Source of the DNA: Pseudothioglobus sp905182815
Lineage (GTDB): Bacteria; Pseudomonadota; Gammaproteobacteria; PS1; Pseudothioglobaceae
NCBI RefSeq assembly: GCF_048087625.1
Contig: NZ_CP159805.1
Coordinates: forward strand, 1,550,001-1,614,000
Length of the DNA: 64,000 bases
Reading direction: 5' to 3'
Shown: in pieces, positions 44,033 to 52,534 of the stretch
Layout: each line of letters opens with the position of its first letter
How positions within the stretch are numbered: the first letter of the stretch is position 1
Program-made: the position numbers and the translations under genes
Notes under the pieces: model-generated
The model's database searches: none
The model's input: only the letters and a program-made list of their open reading frames with translations
What the model was told of the DNA's origin: nothing

Positions 44033-45049
44033 ATGAATATAAATCAAGCCATTAAAGCTGTTATTTCAAAAAAAGATCTAAATGAAGGTGAAATGCTTGA
44101 TGTCATGAATAGCATTATGACTGGCCAAACAACGGATGCACAGATTGGTGCTTTTTTAATTGGCTTATCCATGAAAGGCGAAACAATTGAAGAAATTACT
44201 GCCAGTGCAAAGGTAATGCGCTCACTGGCAACTTCGGTTGAATTAAGAAGCACTGAGTACCTTGTAGATACTTGTGGAACAGGTGGAGATGGTCTAGGAT
44301 TGTTTAATATATCGACTGCCTCTGCCTTTGTTGTTGCAGCTGCAGGTGGAAAGGTTGCTAAGCATGGTAATCGTTCCATTTCATCAAAATCTGGAAGTGC
44401 AGATGTTCTGGAGGCAGCTGGAATAAATCTTAACTTAAGCCCCGAAGTCATTAGCGAATGTATTGAAAAAATAGGCGTTGGATTTATGTTTGCACCTGCA
44501 CATCATAATGCAATGAAACATGCAATTGGTCCGCGTAGAGAACTGGCAGTCAGAACTATATTTAATGTTTTAGGCCCCCTTACTAATCCAGCTAAAGCCC
44601 CTAATCAAGTTATTGGAGTTTATGACAGAAACCTAGTTGAGCCAATCGCTAACGTCCTAAAAAGCCTTAAATCTCGACATGTTATGGTAGTTCATTCTGC
44701 AGATGGACTTGATGAATTTTCTGTAGCTGATAAAACCTTTGTAGCTGAATTATATAATGATGAAGTCTCAACCTATAGTGTTCATCCAGATGACTTTGGT
44801 TTAAAGCTAGGTAACCTTAATGATATTAAAGCAGAAAATGCTGATGAGTCACTCTCTCTAATTTATGAAGCATTTTCTGGGCATAATGGTACTGCAAAAA
44901 ATATCATTGCTTTAAATGCTGGAGCTGCTATTTATGTAAGTGGTCTCGAAGATACACTGAGCTTAGGGATTGAAAAAGCCTCCAAAGTATTATCAGATGG
45001 AAGTGCAAAAGAAAAACTTGAAGAATATATTGTCGCTAGTAATAATTAA
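44033..45049 (+). CDS. trpD: Anthranilate phosphoribosyltransferase
   Basis: TrpD joins anthranilate and PRPP in tryptophan synthesis. At 338 residues it is the unfused form. The PRPP-binding DTCGTGGDGLGLFNIST is near residue 80, KHGNRSISSKSGSADVLEA near 107, and FMFAPAHHNAMKHAIGPRRE near 150. No other trp gene is nearby. It follows pepP by two bases and precedes orn by seven, so the three may share a transcript. Confidence 0.96.
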   Translation: MNINQAIKAVISKKDLNEGEMLDVMNSIMTGQTTDAQIGAFLIGLSMKGETIEEITASAKVMRSLATSVELRSTEYLVDTCGTGGDGLGLFNISTASAFVVAAAGGKVAKHGNRSISSKSGSADVLEAAGINLNLSPEVISECIEKIGVGFMFAPAHHNAMKHAIGPRRELAVRTIFNVLGPLTNPAKAPNQVIGVYDRNLVEPIANVLKSLKSRHVMVVHSADGLDEFSVADKTFVAELYNDEVSTYSVHPDDFGLKLGNLNDIKAENADESLSLIYEAFSGHNGTAKNIIALNAGAAIYVSGLEDTLSLGIEKASKVLSDGSAKEKLEEYIVASNN

Positions 45050-45056
45050 ATTAATT

Positions 45057-45599
45057 ATGAATAAAAAAACTAATCTTATCTGGATAGACCTTGAAATGAC
45101 GGGATTAATTCCTGAAAGTGATGTCATTATTGAGATAGCAACAGTAGTTACCGATGCCAATCTAAATGTAATAGAAGAGGGCCCTTCGTTAGCTATTCAT
45201 CAAAATAGCGATCTACTTGATGGAATGGACGACTGGAACACAAATCAACATAATCAATCTGGACTTGTCCAAAGAGTAATAGAAAGCAAAGTTTCCACTG
45301 CTGAGGCAGAATCCCAAACCCTAGATTTTCTTATTAAATATGTCGACCAAGGCGCATCTCCCATGTGTGGGAATTCGATTTGTCAGGATAGAAGGTTTTT
45401 ATATAACTACATGCCAAAACTAGAAAAGTTTTTTCACTATCGACATATCGACGTCTCCACATTAAAAGAATTAGCTGTTCGGTGGAAGCCAAGCATTATT
45501 TCTTCCACATATAAAAAATCTAGGCATTTAGCATTATCAGATGTTTACGACTCAATTGATGAATTAAAGCACTACAAAGAGCATTTCATTAAAGCTTAA
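45057..45599 (+). CDS. orn: Oligoribonuclease
   Basis: Orn degrades two- to five-base RNA fragments (and pGpG) at the end of RNA turnover. From the ATG at 45057 the protein has 180 residues, the family length. The DEDDh exonuclease pattern is seen in LIWIDLEMTGLIPESDVIIE, then MCGNSICQDRRFL and SRHLALSDVYDSI. A longer frame to 44970 would overlap trpD and adds no conserved sequence. Confidence 0.96.
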   Translation: MNKKTNLIWIDLEMTGLIPESDVIIEIATVVTDANLNVIEEGPSLAIHQNSDLLDGMDDWNTNQHNQSGLVQRVIESKVSTAEAESQTLDFLIKYVDQGASPMCGNSICQDRRFLYNYMPKLEKFFHYRHIDVSTLKELAVRWKPSIISSTYKKSRHLALSDVYDSIDELKHYKEHFIKA

Positions 45600-45600
45600 A

Positions 45601-46452
45601 TTGACTTACTTATCACCCGCTAAAATTAATTTATTTTTGCATGTAACCTCAAAAAGGTCTGATGGTTATCATAACATTCAGACCATTTTTCAACTTGTAG
45701 ATTACTGTGATGAGATAAATATTAATTATAGAAGTGATGGATTAATTAGCCGAATTAGTGGCAATGAAAATATTTCAAAAGATCAGGACTTAACAATACG
45801 CAGCGCAACTCTCCTAAAAAAAATCACAGGATCAAAGGGTGGGGCAGATATTGCTATAGTAAAAAAAATACCTATAGGCGGTGGCTTAGGAGGTGGCAGC
45901 TCAAATGCAGCGACTGTCTTAATTGCTCTTAATAAGCTTTGGAATCTTAATTTACCTAAAGAAGAATTAGTAGATATTGGTCAAAATCTTGGTGCAGACG
46001 TTCCCGTATTTATTAATGGTCATAGCTCTTGGGGCGAAGGTACAGGTGAAATACTTACACCACTAAGCCTACCAAAATACTTTTATTTAATTGTTACAAT
46101 TGGTAAACATATATCCACGAAAGAAATTTTCACACACAAAGCATTGACAATGTCTCCAGTACAAAGGAAAATAGCAGACTTTTCAATGGTATCTAATCCT
46201 CATAACGACTGCTTAGATGCTGCAATTCATTTAGAAGCTGATATAGAAGAGGCTATAGCTCATCTAGACTCAACTGATAACCACATCGGAATTGCAAGAA
46301 TGACTGGAAGTGGATGTTGTGTTTTTGTAGCCTTTGAAAAAGAAAAAGATGCATCGATAGCAATTAATAAATTGCCATCAAAATGGACTGGTTTTATCGC
46401 AAAAGCGATTGATAAATCACCATTATATAATTGGGGTGTAGCCAAGTGGTAA
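45601..46452 (+). CDS. ispE: 4-diphosphocytidyl-2-C-methyl-D-erythritol kinase
   Basis: IspE phosphorylates an intermediate of the MEP isoprenoid pathway. The protein has 283 residues, as in Escherichia coli. It opens YLSPAKINLFLHVTSKRSDG, has the GHMP ATP-binding IPIGGGLGGGSSNAATVL near residue 93, and ARMTGSGCCVFVAF near the end. A TTG start one base after the orn stop is the only start that keeps the conserved opening. Its last seven codons (WGVAKW plus stop) lie inside the tRNA-Gln gene. Confidence 0.95.
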   Translation: MTYLSPAKINLFLHVTSKRSDGYHNIQTIFQLVDYCDEININYRSDGLISRISGNENISKDQDLTIRSATLLKKITGSKGGADIAIVKKIPIGGGLGGGSSNAATVLIALNKLWNLNLPKEELVDIGQNLGADVPVFINGHSSWGEGTGEILTPLSLPKYFYLIVTIGKHISTKEIFTHKALTMSPVQRKIADFSMVSNPHNDCLDAAIHLEADIEEAIAHLDSTDNHIGIARMTGSGCCVFVAFEKEKDASIAINKLPSKWTGFIAKAIDKSPLYNWGVAKW

Positions 46453-46506
46453 GGCATCGGGTTTTGATCCCGTGTACCGATGGTTCGAATCCATCCGCCC
46501 CAGCCA
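46432..46506 (+). tRNA. tRNA-Gln (anticodon TTG)
   Basis: The cloverleaf folds with acceptor TGGGGTG / CGCCCCA (one G-T pair), D-arm GCC...GGC, anticodon loop TTTTGAT (anticodon TTG), T-arm GATGG-TTCGAAT-CCATC, discriminator G and encoded CCA. The 27-43 pair at the top of the anticodon stem is a T-T mismatch. The first 21 bases are also the end of ispE, whose stop codon falls in the D-loop. Confidence 0.96.
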
Positions 46507-46540
46507 TATTATTTAAATTAACCAGCATAAGGTAAGAATC

Positions 46541-47020
46541 ATGAATGAAAATGCATATCAATTTAACTTTAGTCAGCTTGATGGGGAAGAAATCTCTTTG
46601 AGCAAATTTAAAGGCAAAGCAATTTTAATTGTAAATACTGCAAGCTTCTGTGGTCTAACCTATCACTATTCTGGACTCGAAAAACTCTACCAAAAGTACA
46701 AAGAAAGAGGTTTAGTGATAATTGGCTTTCCTTGCAATCAATTTGGTAAACAAGAGCCTGGAACTTCTGAAGAAATCAAAGATTTTTGTAACCTAAATTA
46801 TGACGTTACGTTTCTTATGTCAACAAAAGTTGATGTCAATGGTAAAAACGCTCATCCCCTGTTCAAATATTTAAAAAGCGAGTTGAAAGGAAAACTAAAC
46901 GATAGCGTCAAATGGAATTTCAGTAAATTTCTAATTGATTGTGATGGTATACCCTTTAAACGTTTTAGTTCAACTGTTGAGCCGGAAGATATTGCAGCAT
47001 CAATAGAGGAAGTACTATAA
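46541..47020 (+). CDS. Glutathione peroxidase family protein (cysteine type)
   Basis: This 159-residue thiol peroxidase reduces hydroperoxides. The active-site segment is LIVNTASFCGLTYHY, with Cys in place of selenocysteine near residue 37. GFPCNQFGKQEPG (with the catalytic Gln) near 65 and VKWNFSKFLID (with Trp and Asn) near 127 complete the tetrad. Bacterial members often use thioredoxin instead of glutathione. It sits between tRNA-Gln and prs. Confidence 0.93.
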   Translation: MNENAYQFNFSQLDGEEISLSKFKGKAILIVNTASFCGLTYHYSGLEKLYQKYKERGLVIIGFPCNQFGKQEPGTSEEIKDFCNLNYDVTFLMSTKVDVNGKNAHPLFKYLKSELKGKLNDSVKWNFSKFLIDCDGIPFKRFSSTVEPEDIAASIEEVL

Positions 47021-47069
47021 ATCTCGATTCAATTACAAAACTATTGTGCTTAGCCACGTAATTTGTTTG

Positions 47070-47075
47070 TATAAT
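47070..47075 (+). promoter_or_regulatory. Probable -10 box of prs
   Basis: A perfect TATAAT lies 30 bases before the prs ATG. No convincing -35 box is found at the normal spacing. Confidence 0.35.
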
Positions 47076-47105
47076 TGCATCCTACATCAATAAAAGTCTA
47101 ATTGG

Positions 47106-48068
47106 ATGTCTCTAGAAAGAATAAAGATCTTTAGCGGAAACGCAAATCCTGATCTCTCATCCGAAATTATTACTAATCTCAATATCACCCAAAGTAAGGC
47201 CTTTGTAGGACAATTTAGTGATGGTGAAGCTCAAGTTGAAATCCTTGATAATGTGCGTGGATGTGATGTGTTCGTTATTCAGCCAACCTGCGGCCCTTCA
47301 TCGGCTGAAACTTTAATGGAGTTATTAATAATGGTTGATGCTCTGAGGCGCTCTTCTGCCGGAAAAATTACAGCAGTAGTTCCATATCTTGGCTACTCTA
47401 GACAAGATAGGCGCTCGAGACTAACTCGCGTTCCAATAACTGCAAAGCTTGTCGCTCAATTAATTGAAACGTCAGGTGTAGACCGCATATTGACAATGGA
47501 CTTACATGCAGATCAGATTCAAGGCTTCTTCAATATTCCAATTGATAACATATATGCTCAACCTGTCCTTGTCAAAGATATTTTGGATCATAATTATCAA
47601 GATGTAGTCGTAGTATCTCCAGATGTTGGTGGAGTAGCTAGAGCAAGAGCAGCAGCAAAAAGAATTAATGACGCAGACCTTGCAATTATTGATAAAAGGC
47701 GTCCAGCACCAAACTTAGTTAAAGTCATGAATGTAATTGGTGATGTAGAAGGACGTACCTGCATTATGATTGATGACATGGTTGATACCGCCGGAACGCT
47801 CTGCCAAGCTGCTGAAATATTAAAAGAAAAGGGCGCAAAGAAAGTTGTTGCTTACGCAACCCATGCGGTTCTTTCTGGAGGTGCTATTGAAAATATATCA
47901 AACTCTAAGCTGGATGAATTGGTTATTACAAACACAATTCCATTAACGAATCATGCAAATAAATGCAACAAAATTAGGCAATTATCAATTGCAACAACTC
48001 TTGCAGACGTTATTCGAAGAATTAGTGATGAACAATCTATCAGTACAATTTTTGCAGATTCAGACTAA
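47106..48068 (+). CDS. prs: Ribose-phosphate pyrophosphokinase
   Basis: Prs makes PRPP from ribose 5-phosphate and ATP, for nucleotides, His, Trp and NAD. The 320-residue protein opens with KIFSGNANPDLSSEI and has FSDGEAQVEI, the ATP/metal segment PYLGYSRQDRRSR, the signature DLHADQIQGFF and the PRPP loop CIMIDDMVDTAGTLCQAA. All are diagnostic. In many Gammaproteobacteria it follows ispE; here tRNA-Gln and a peroxidase gene lie between. Confidence 0.97.
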   Translation: MSLERIKIFSGNANPDLSSEIITNLNITQSKAFVGQFSDGEAQVEILDNVRGCDVFVIQPTCGPSSAETLMELLIMVDALRRSSAGKITAVVPYLGYSRQDRRSRLTRVPITAKLVAQLIETSGVDRILTMDLHADQIQGFFNIPIDNIYAQPVLVKDILDHNYQDVVVVSPDVGGVARARAAAKRINDADLAIIDKRRPAPNLVKVMNVIGDVEGRTCIMIDDMVDTAGTLCQAAEILKEKGAKKVVAYATHAVLSGGAIENISNSKLDELVITNTIPLTNHANKCNKIRQLSIATTLADVIRRISDEQSISTIFADSD

Positions 48069-48121
48069 TCCTAGGCCTCTATAGGGCTGAATTAATGGTA
48101 TAAACAATCTCCTCTTTTAGG

Positions 48122-48127
48122 TATAAT
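48122..48127 (+). promoter_or_regulatory. Probable -10 box of rpoD
   Basis: A perfect TATAAT lies 28 bases before the rpoD ATG. The -35 region at 17-base spacing is poor (TATAAA), and no heat-shock-type promoter was recognised. Confidence 0.35.
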
Positions 48128-48155
48128 TTCCTCTCTGTTTTGAAAAAATCAAATT

Positions 48156-50024
48156 ATGAAAACAACTACTGAAGCTCACAAAAAAGCCCTTAATAGTCTA
48201 ATAACAATTGGAAAAGAACAAGGATACCTGACTTACTCAGAAATCAATGACCTCTTACCAGAAGACTTATTAACACCTGAACAGGTTGAGCCAATTGTAA
48301 CAATCTTAGAAGAAATGGACATATTGGTTGCTGATGAAGCGCCTGATGCTGATGAGTTAGTAATGAAGTCTGGTGGAAAAGCAGAATCTAGCTCTGCAGA
48401 GGTTGCAGTTGCTGCCCTAGCTGCCCTTGATTCAGAATTTGGAAGAACTACTGACCCTGTTAGAATGTATATGAGAGAAATGGGCGTAGTTGAACTTTTA
48501 GAGCAAAAAGACGAAGTCCGCATTGCTAAAGAAATTGAAGCAGGCGTTTATCAGATCTTACAGGCAATTTCTCTTTATCCTGAAATCTCTGACTATTTCT
48601 TCAAGGCCTACACAAGACTAGAAGAAGGCAAGTGTAAGATGACTGATGTAGTTATTGGTTACCAAGGAGATGCTGAAGAGTTCGAAGAAAAACAGGTACT
48701 TATTAAGGAAAAACAAGCCCTACTTGATGAAAAACAAGCACAGCTTGATGCAATGGAAACAGATGAGCTCTCAGAAGAGATTGATGAGGATGAAGAAGAT
48801 TTTGATGAGTTAGAATATACTGGCCCTGATGAAGGAATGGTATATGAACGTTTTGATAAAATACAAAAATCTCATAAAAGCTATGTTAAATTATTTGAGA
48901 AAAATGGCTATCTTGATGATAAAACTGTTAAAGCTAGACAAAAATTTTCTAATTGCATCTCTGAACTAAGACTTGCACCAAAACTTGTTAGTACAATGAT
49001 GGAGCTTGTTTCAAGTCGAGTAGATATGGTGAAAAAAGAAGAAAAGCTTATACGTCAAGTTTGCCTTGATGCTGGTATGAGTTCAGAGCTTTTTTATGCA
49101 TCATTTCCAGGAAACGAAACGAATTTTGACTGGCTTAAATCTATTGATCTTGATAAAGCAACTCTAAAAGCATTAGAAAAAACTGAAAAAGAAATTTATT
49201 ACTCACAAAAGAGTCTTTTAGAGCATGAACAAGCAATGAAGTTAACAATTGCAGAGCTTAAAGAAATTAACAAAAGGCTTCGAAAGGGTGACAGAAAGGC
49301 TAAAGTTGCCAAAAGTCAAATGATTGAAGCTAATTTAAGGCTTGTAATTTCTATTGCCAAAAAATATGCAAATCGTGGCCTTCAATTCCTAGACCTTATC
49401 CAAGAAGGAAACGTTGGGCTAATGAAGGCAGTAGACAAGTTTGAATATCGAAGGGGTTATAAATTTTCAACCTACGCAACTTGGTGGATCCGCCAAGCAA
49501 TTACCAGATCAATTGCTGATCAAGCCCGAACTATTCGTATTCCAGTTCACATGATTGAAACTATCAACAAATTGAATCGAGTAAGACGTCAACTTCTTCA
49601 AAGATTTGGAAGGGAGGCGACGCCTGAAGAGCTTTCTGTTGAGATGGAATTACCAGAATATAAAATTAATAAAATACTTAAGATTGCTAAAGAGCCATTA
49701 TCAATGGAGAACCCAGTTGGAGACGATGAAGATTCTACAATTGGTGATTTTATTGAAGATACAAACCTTTCTTCACCTGTGGAAGTAACAACTCGTGAAA
49801 GTCTTAAAGAAACTACTGGTGATCTTTTAGCTAACTTATCACCTCGTGAAGCAAAGGTTTTAAAAATGCGATTTGGAATAGACATGAGCACAGACCACAC
49901 ACTTGAAGAAGTGGGTAGACAGTTTGATGTTACTCGTGAAAGAATTCGCCAAATTGAAGCCAAAGCGCTTAGAAAGTTGAGGCATCCTTCTCGTGCACAC
50001 AAACTTCAAAGTTTTTTAGAATAG
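48156..50024 (+). CDS. rpoD: RNA polymerase sigma factor RpoD (sigma-70)
   Basis: This is the primary sigma factor. At 622 residues it is close to Escherichia coli RpoD (613). Region 1.1 opens the protein (LITIGKEQGYLTYSEINDLL), region 1.2 is DPVRMYMREMGVVELL, and the acidic non-conserved region follows. Region 2 has GLQFLDLIQEGNVGLMKAVD and YKFSTYATWWIRQAITR, and region 4.2 has TLEEVGRQFDVTRERIRQIE. It is followed after nine bases by tRNA-Ile2 on the same strand, which also lies near rpoD in Escherichia coli. Confidence 0.98.
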   Translation: MKTTTEAHKKALNSLITIGKEQGYLTYSEINDLLPEDLLTPEQVEPIVTILEEMDILVADEAPDADELVMKSGGKAESSSAEVAVAALAALDSEFGRTTDPVRMYMREMGVVELLEQKDEVRIAKEIEAGVYQILQAISLYPEISDYFFKAYTRLEEGKCKMTDVVIGYQGDAEEFEEKQVLIKEKQALLDEKQAQLDAMETDELSEEIDEDEEDFDELEYTGPDEGMVYERFDKIQKSHKSYVKLFEKNGYLDDKTVKARQKFSNCISELRLAPKLVSTMMELVSSRVDMVKKEEKLIRQVCLDAGMSSELFYASFPGNETNFDWLKSIDLDKATLKALEKTEKEIYYSQKSLLEHEQAMKLTIAELKEINKRLRKGDRKAKVAKSQMIEANLRLVISIAKKYANRGLQFLDLIQEGNVGLMKAVDKFEYRRGYKFSTYATWWIRQAITRSIADQARTIRIPVHMIETINKLNRVRRQLLQRFGREATPEELSVEMELPEYKINKILKIAKEPLSMENPVGDDEDSTIGDFIEDTNLSSPVEVTTRESLKETTGDLLANLSPREAKVLKMRFGIDMSTDHTLEEVGRQFDVTRERIRQIEAKALRKLRHPSRAHKLQSFLE

Positions 50025-50033
50025 TTTTTCTAC

Positions 50034-50110
50034 GGGCCTATAGCTCAGCTGGTTAGAGCACTCGACTCATAATCGATTGGTCCTTGGTTCAAGTCCAAGT
50101 AGGCCCACCA
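50034..50110 (+). tRNA. ileX: tRNA-Ile2 (anticodon CAT, lysidine-modified)
   Basis: The cloverleaf has acceptor GGGCCTA / TAGGCCC, D-arm GCTC...GAGC, anticodon loop CTCATAA, T-arm CTTGG-TTCAAGT-CCAAG, discriminator A and encoded CCA. The CAT anticodon alone would suggest Met, but the CTCATAATCG stretch, TTGGTC variable loop and TTCAAGTCC match Escherichia coli ileX. TilS, encoded at 32193-33362, would convert its wobble C to lysidine. The 27-43 position is a C-T mismatch. Confidence 0.92.
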
Positions 50111-50117
50111 TATATAT

Positions 50118-50145
50118 AAAAACCTAGTTTAATACTAGGTTTTTT
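50118..50145. terminator. Bidirectional intrinsic terminator
   Basis: An 11-bp stem (AAAAACCTAGT / ACTAGGTTTTT, loop TTAAT) is followed by T-runs in both directions. It ends the rpoD-tRNA-Ile2 unit and also the convergent peptidase gene. Confidence 0.85.
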
Positions 50146-50155
50146 ATTGTGTAAA

Positions 50156-50863
50156 TTAAAACTTATCATCGAGATATTTCGGTTCAATAACTGACTCGTT
50201 AATAATGCTATTATCATTTTTAATACTATAAGCCTTTGCATTTAATAAAGACGACACACAGCGCTCAAGCTTCCCATCTATAAAGTGGGCTGCAACACCA
50301 TCATCACAGGCAATTCCAGGCTTCATGGTGCCATTTAAAATAGCTTTATGATATTCAGGTCGCCTTTGAATTTCAGTATCAAAATGTGGGCAGTTACTTC
50401 CTTGAAGAAAGCCTAAACAATCTAGTGGAAGCAATTTACCAGTCTTTGAATCAGTTAAGCCTTGCTCAAACCAACAAATAGATCCAGCACTTAGTCCAGC
50501 CATTATTGCCCCATTACACCAGGCCTCATGTAAAAACTTATCAAGGCCCCACTCTTTCCAAAGAACTAAAAGGTTTCTTGTATTACCGCCACCAACATAA
50601 AAAATATCTTTTTCTAAAACAAAATCTCTCAAGTTACCTTCTGGTGGACTAAATAAAGATAAATGGCTCGTTTCACAATTAAGCTTTTTATATGAAGAAT
50701 AAAAACGCTTTTTATAACTCTCATCATCTCCACTTGCCGTAGGTATAAAACAAACTTTAGGATTCTTTTTGTCTGACAAAGACAATAAATACTTATCCAA
50801 TTTAAGATTCTCTGGCTTAGAAGTAAATCCACCACCACCCATAGTTAATATCTGTTTTTTCAT
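50156..50863 (-). CDS. Peptidase S51 family protein (PepE/cyanophycinase-like)
   Basis: This 235-residue protein belongs to the S51 serine peptidases, which include aspartyl dipeptidase PepE. The nucleophile motif GLSAGSICWFEQG is near residue 122, with the oxyanion segment DIFYVGGGNTRNLLVLWKEW before it. The opening QILTMGGGGF and the later RRPEYHKAIL fit the family. Substrate uncertain. It stands alone and shares a bidirectional terminator with tRNA-Ile2. Confidence 0.82.
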   Translation of the reverse strand: MKKQILTMGGGGFTSKPENLKLDKYLLSLSDKKNPKVCFIPTASGDDESYKKRFYSSYKKLNCETSHLSLFSPPEGNLRDFVLEKDIFYVGGGNTRNLLVLWKEWGLDKFLHEAWCNGAIMAGLSAGSICWFEQGLTDSKTGKLLPLDCLGFLQGSNCPHFDTEIQRRPEYHKAILNGTMKPGIACDDGVAAHFIDGKLERCVSSLLNAKAYSIKNDNSIINESVIEPKYLDDKF

Positions 50864-50957
50864 ATTCTCAGCTTCACCTTATTAATAGAAATAAATTTTA
50901 CTTAAGTTATCTTCTTAGTAAAAAATAAATACAACTGTCAATGATATAATTTGGCTT

Positions 50958-51779
50958 ATGCTAGACACAATTCTTTCAGAACTAATAACTCTTACTGTTG
51001 AGGTAGGAAAAATTATTATGTCTCATCGCAAAAATTCAGGAAACTTCATCATGAAGAGTGACAATACCCCTGTAACTCAGGCTGATAAAGAATCAAATGA
51101 GTTAATCATAAATACTTTAAAAAAACTAACTCCTAACACACCAATACTATCTGAAGAATCATCTAACATCCCTTTTTCATCTCGAAAATCTTGGGATGAA
51201 TATTGGCTAATCGACCCTTTAGATGGAACTCGTGACTTTATAGATGGCTCACCAGACTTTTGTATTAGCATCGCTCTTATTCGAAATCATTACCCAGATT
51301 TTGGTTTAATCTATTCGCCATTTCACAAAGTGCACTACTATCGGCTGCCAAGTCAATCATCAATAAAACTGGTTGGAAATAAACCTCATAAAATTTCTAC
51401 AAAAAAACCTAATAGGTGGGAAAAAATCGTAGTGGGAAGATACTCAAATAACAATAAACCTCTTAAAAATCATCTTAGATCTAAAACAAATTTTGAAACT
51501 TTTAAGCTTGGAAGTGCGCTTAAATTTTGTTTAATTGCAGAAGGGGTTTATGATTGCTACCCTAAATTTGGGCGCTGCTCAGAATGGGATACTGCAGCTG
51601 GGGTATATATTCTTGAAGGCGCAGGTGGCACAGTTCTTGATTTAAATAATAAACCCTTAACTTATAATTTCAGAGAAGATAACCTAAGCCCAGCCTTTAA
51701 GGCAGTAGGGTATCAAGAAAATCTCAAAGATAGATCAACCGCAGCAACATCTTTTGTAACTGAGCCAATTGAAATATAG
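50958..51779 (+). CDS. cysQ: 3'(2'),5'-bisphosphate nucleotidase CysQ
   Basis: CysQ removes the 3' phosphate of PAP made during sulfate assimilation. This inositol-monophosphatase-fold protein has 273 residues, longer than Escherichia coli CysQ (246). Motifs include PVTQADKESNELI, ILSEESS, the metal site WLIDPLDGTRDFIDGSPDFC near residue 93, and CSEWDTAAGVYILEGAGG near 208. The conserved part ends near LSPAFKAVGY; the last ~20 residues overlap nadC on the opposite strand. Because this organism uses inositol, a general inositol phosphatase cannot be fully excluded. Confidence 0.9.
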   Translation: MLDTILSELITLTVEVGKIIMSHRKNSGNFIMKSDNTPVTQADKESNELIINTLKKLTPNTPILSEESSNIPFSSRKSWDEYWLIDPLDGTRDFIDGSPDFCISIALIRNHYPDFGLIYSPFHKVHYYRLPSQSSIKLVGNKPHKISTKKPNRWEKIVVGRYSNNNKPLKNHLRSKTNFETFKLGSALKFCLIAEGVYDCYPKFGRCSEWDTAAGVYILEGAGGTVLDLNNKPLTYNFREDNLSPAFKAVGYQENLKDRSTAATSFVTEPIEI

Positions 51780-52534
51780 TCAACACCAGTCTCTGCATAA
51801 CTAACAATATTTGTTTCATTCACTCCACCTGAGGCTTCAATTGGATATACACCTTGCGCAATTTTGACAGCCTCTTTAAGATCTATAAGACTAAAGTTAT
51901 CACAAAGAACTCTCGTTATTCCCTTTATTGATAGTACAGAACGAAGCTGCTCCATAGTCTCTACTTCAACCACAATTGGTTTTTCAGGATATTTTTTAAG
52001 AGCTTTCTTTATGGATTTATCAAGGGAACCAATCGATAAAATATGATTTTCTTTTAGCATAATACAGTCATAAAGCCCCATCCTATGGTTCACACCACCA
52101 CCACACTTAACAGCGTATTTTTGTGCTTTTCTTAAGCCCGGGATTGTCTTTCTTGTATCAAGTAATTGCGCCTTTGTTTTACCTATGAGGTTAACTAGAT
52201 AGTTCGTTTTAGTTGACGTACCACTTAAAATTTGAAGAAAATTAAGTGCCGTTCTTTCTGCAGTAATGATTGCTCGAGATTTTCCTTTAATATTGCAAAT
52301 AACTTCGCCAGGCTTAACCTCGTCACCATCCTTCAAATTCCATTTTATTTGAATGTCTTTATCAAGAGATAAAAAGCATAAGTCAAAATACTCTGTTCCA
52401 CAGATAATCGCTCGATCTCTACAAATTATTTCAGCATTTATAATGACGTCATCAAGAAGGCTTGAAGATAGGTCTCCAGAACCTATATCTTCTGAAAGTG
52501 CTAACTCAACTATTTTTTTTAACTCTTTATCCAT
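51713..52534 (-). CDS. nadC: Nicotinate-nucleotide pyrophosphorylase (carboxylating)
   Basis: NadC makes nicotinate mononucleotide from quinolinate and PRPP in NAD synthesis. The 273-residue protein has ERTALNFLQILSGTST near residue 92, LDTRKTIPGLRKAQKYAV with KCGGGVNHRMGLYDCIMLKE, and the closing VDYISIGSVTKDV. The conserved C-terminus lies within the 67-base overlap with cysQ, so both genes really extend into it. Its start overlaps the lpxB end by eight bases. Confidence 0.95.
   Translation of the reverse strand: MDKELKKIVELALSEDIGSGDLSSSLLDDVIINAEIICRDRAIICGTEYFDLCFLSLDKDIQIKWNLKDGDEVKPGEVICNIKGKSRAIITAERTALNFLQILSGTSTKTNYLVNLIGKTKAQLLDTRKTIPGLRKAQKYAVKCGGGVNHRMGLYDCIMLKENHILSIGSLDKSIKKALKKYPEKPIVVEVETMEQLRSVLSIKGITRVLCDNFSLIDLKEAVKIAQGVYPIEASGGVNETNIVSYAETGVDYISIGSVTKDVAAVDLSLRFS

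Noticed and set aside
50034..50110. Calling the CAT tRNA elongator Met
   Set aside because: The anticodon arm, variable loop and T-arm match tRNA-Ile2 (ileX), and the gene lies by rpoD as in Escherichia coli.
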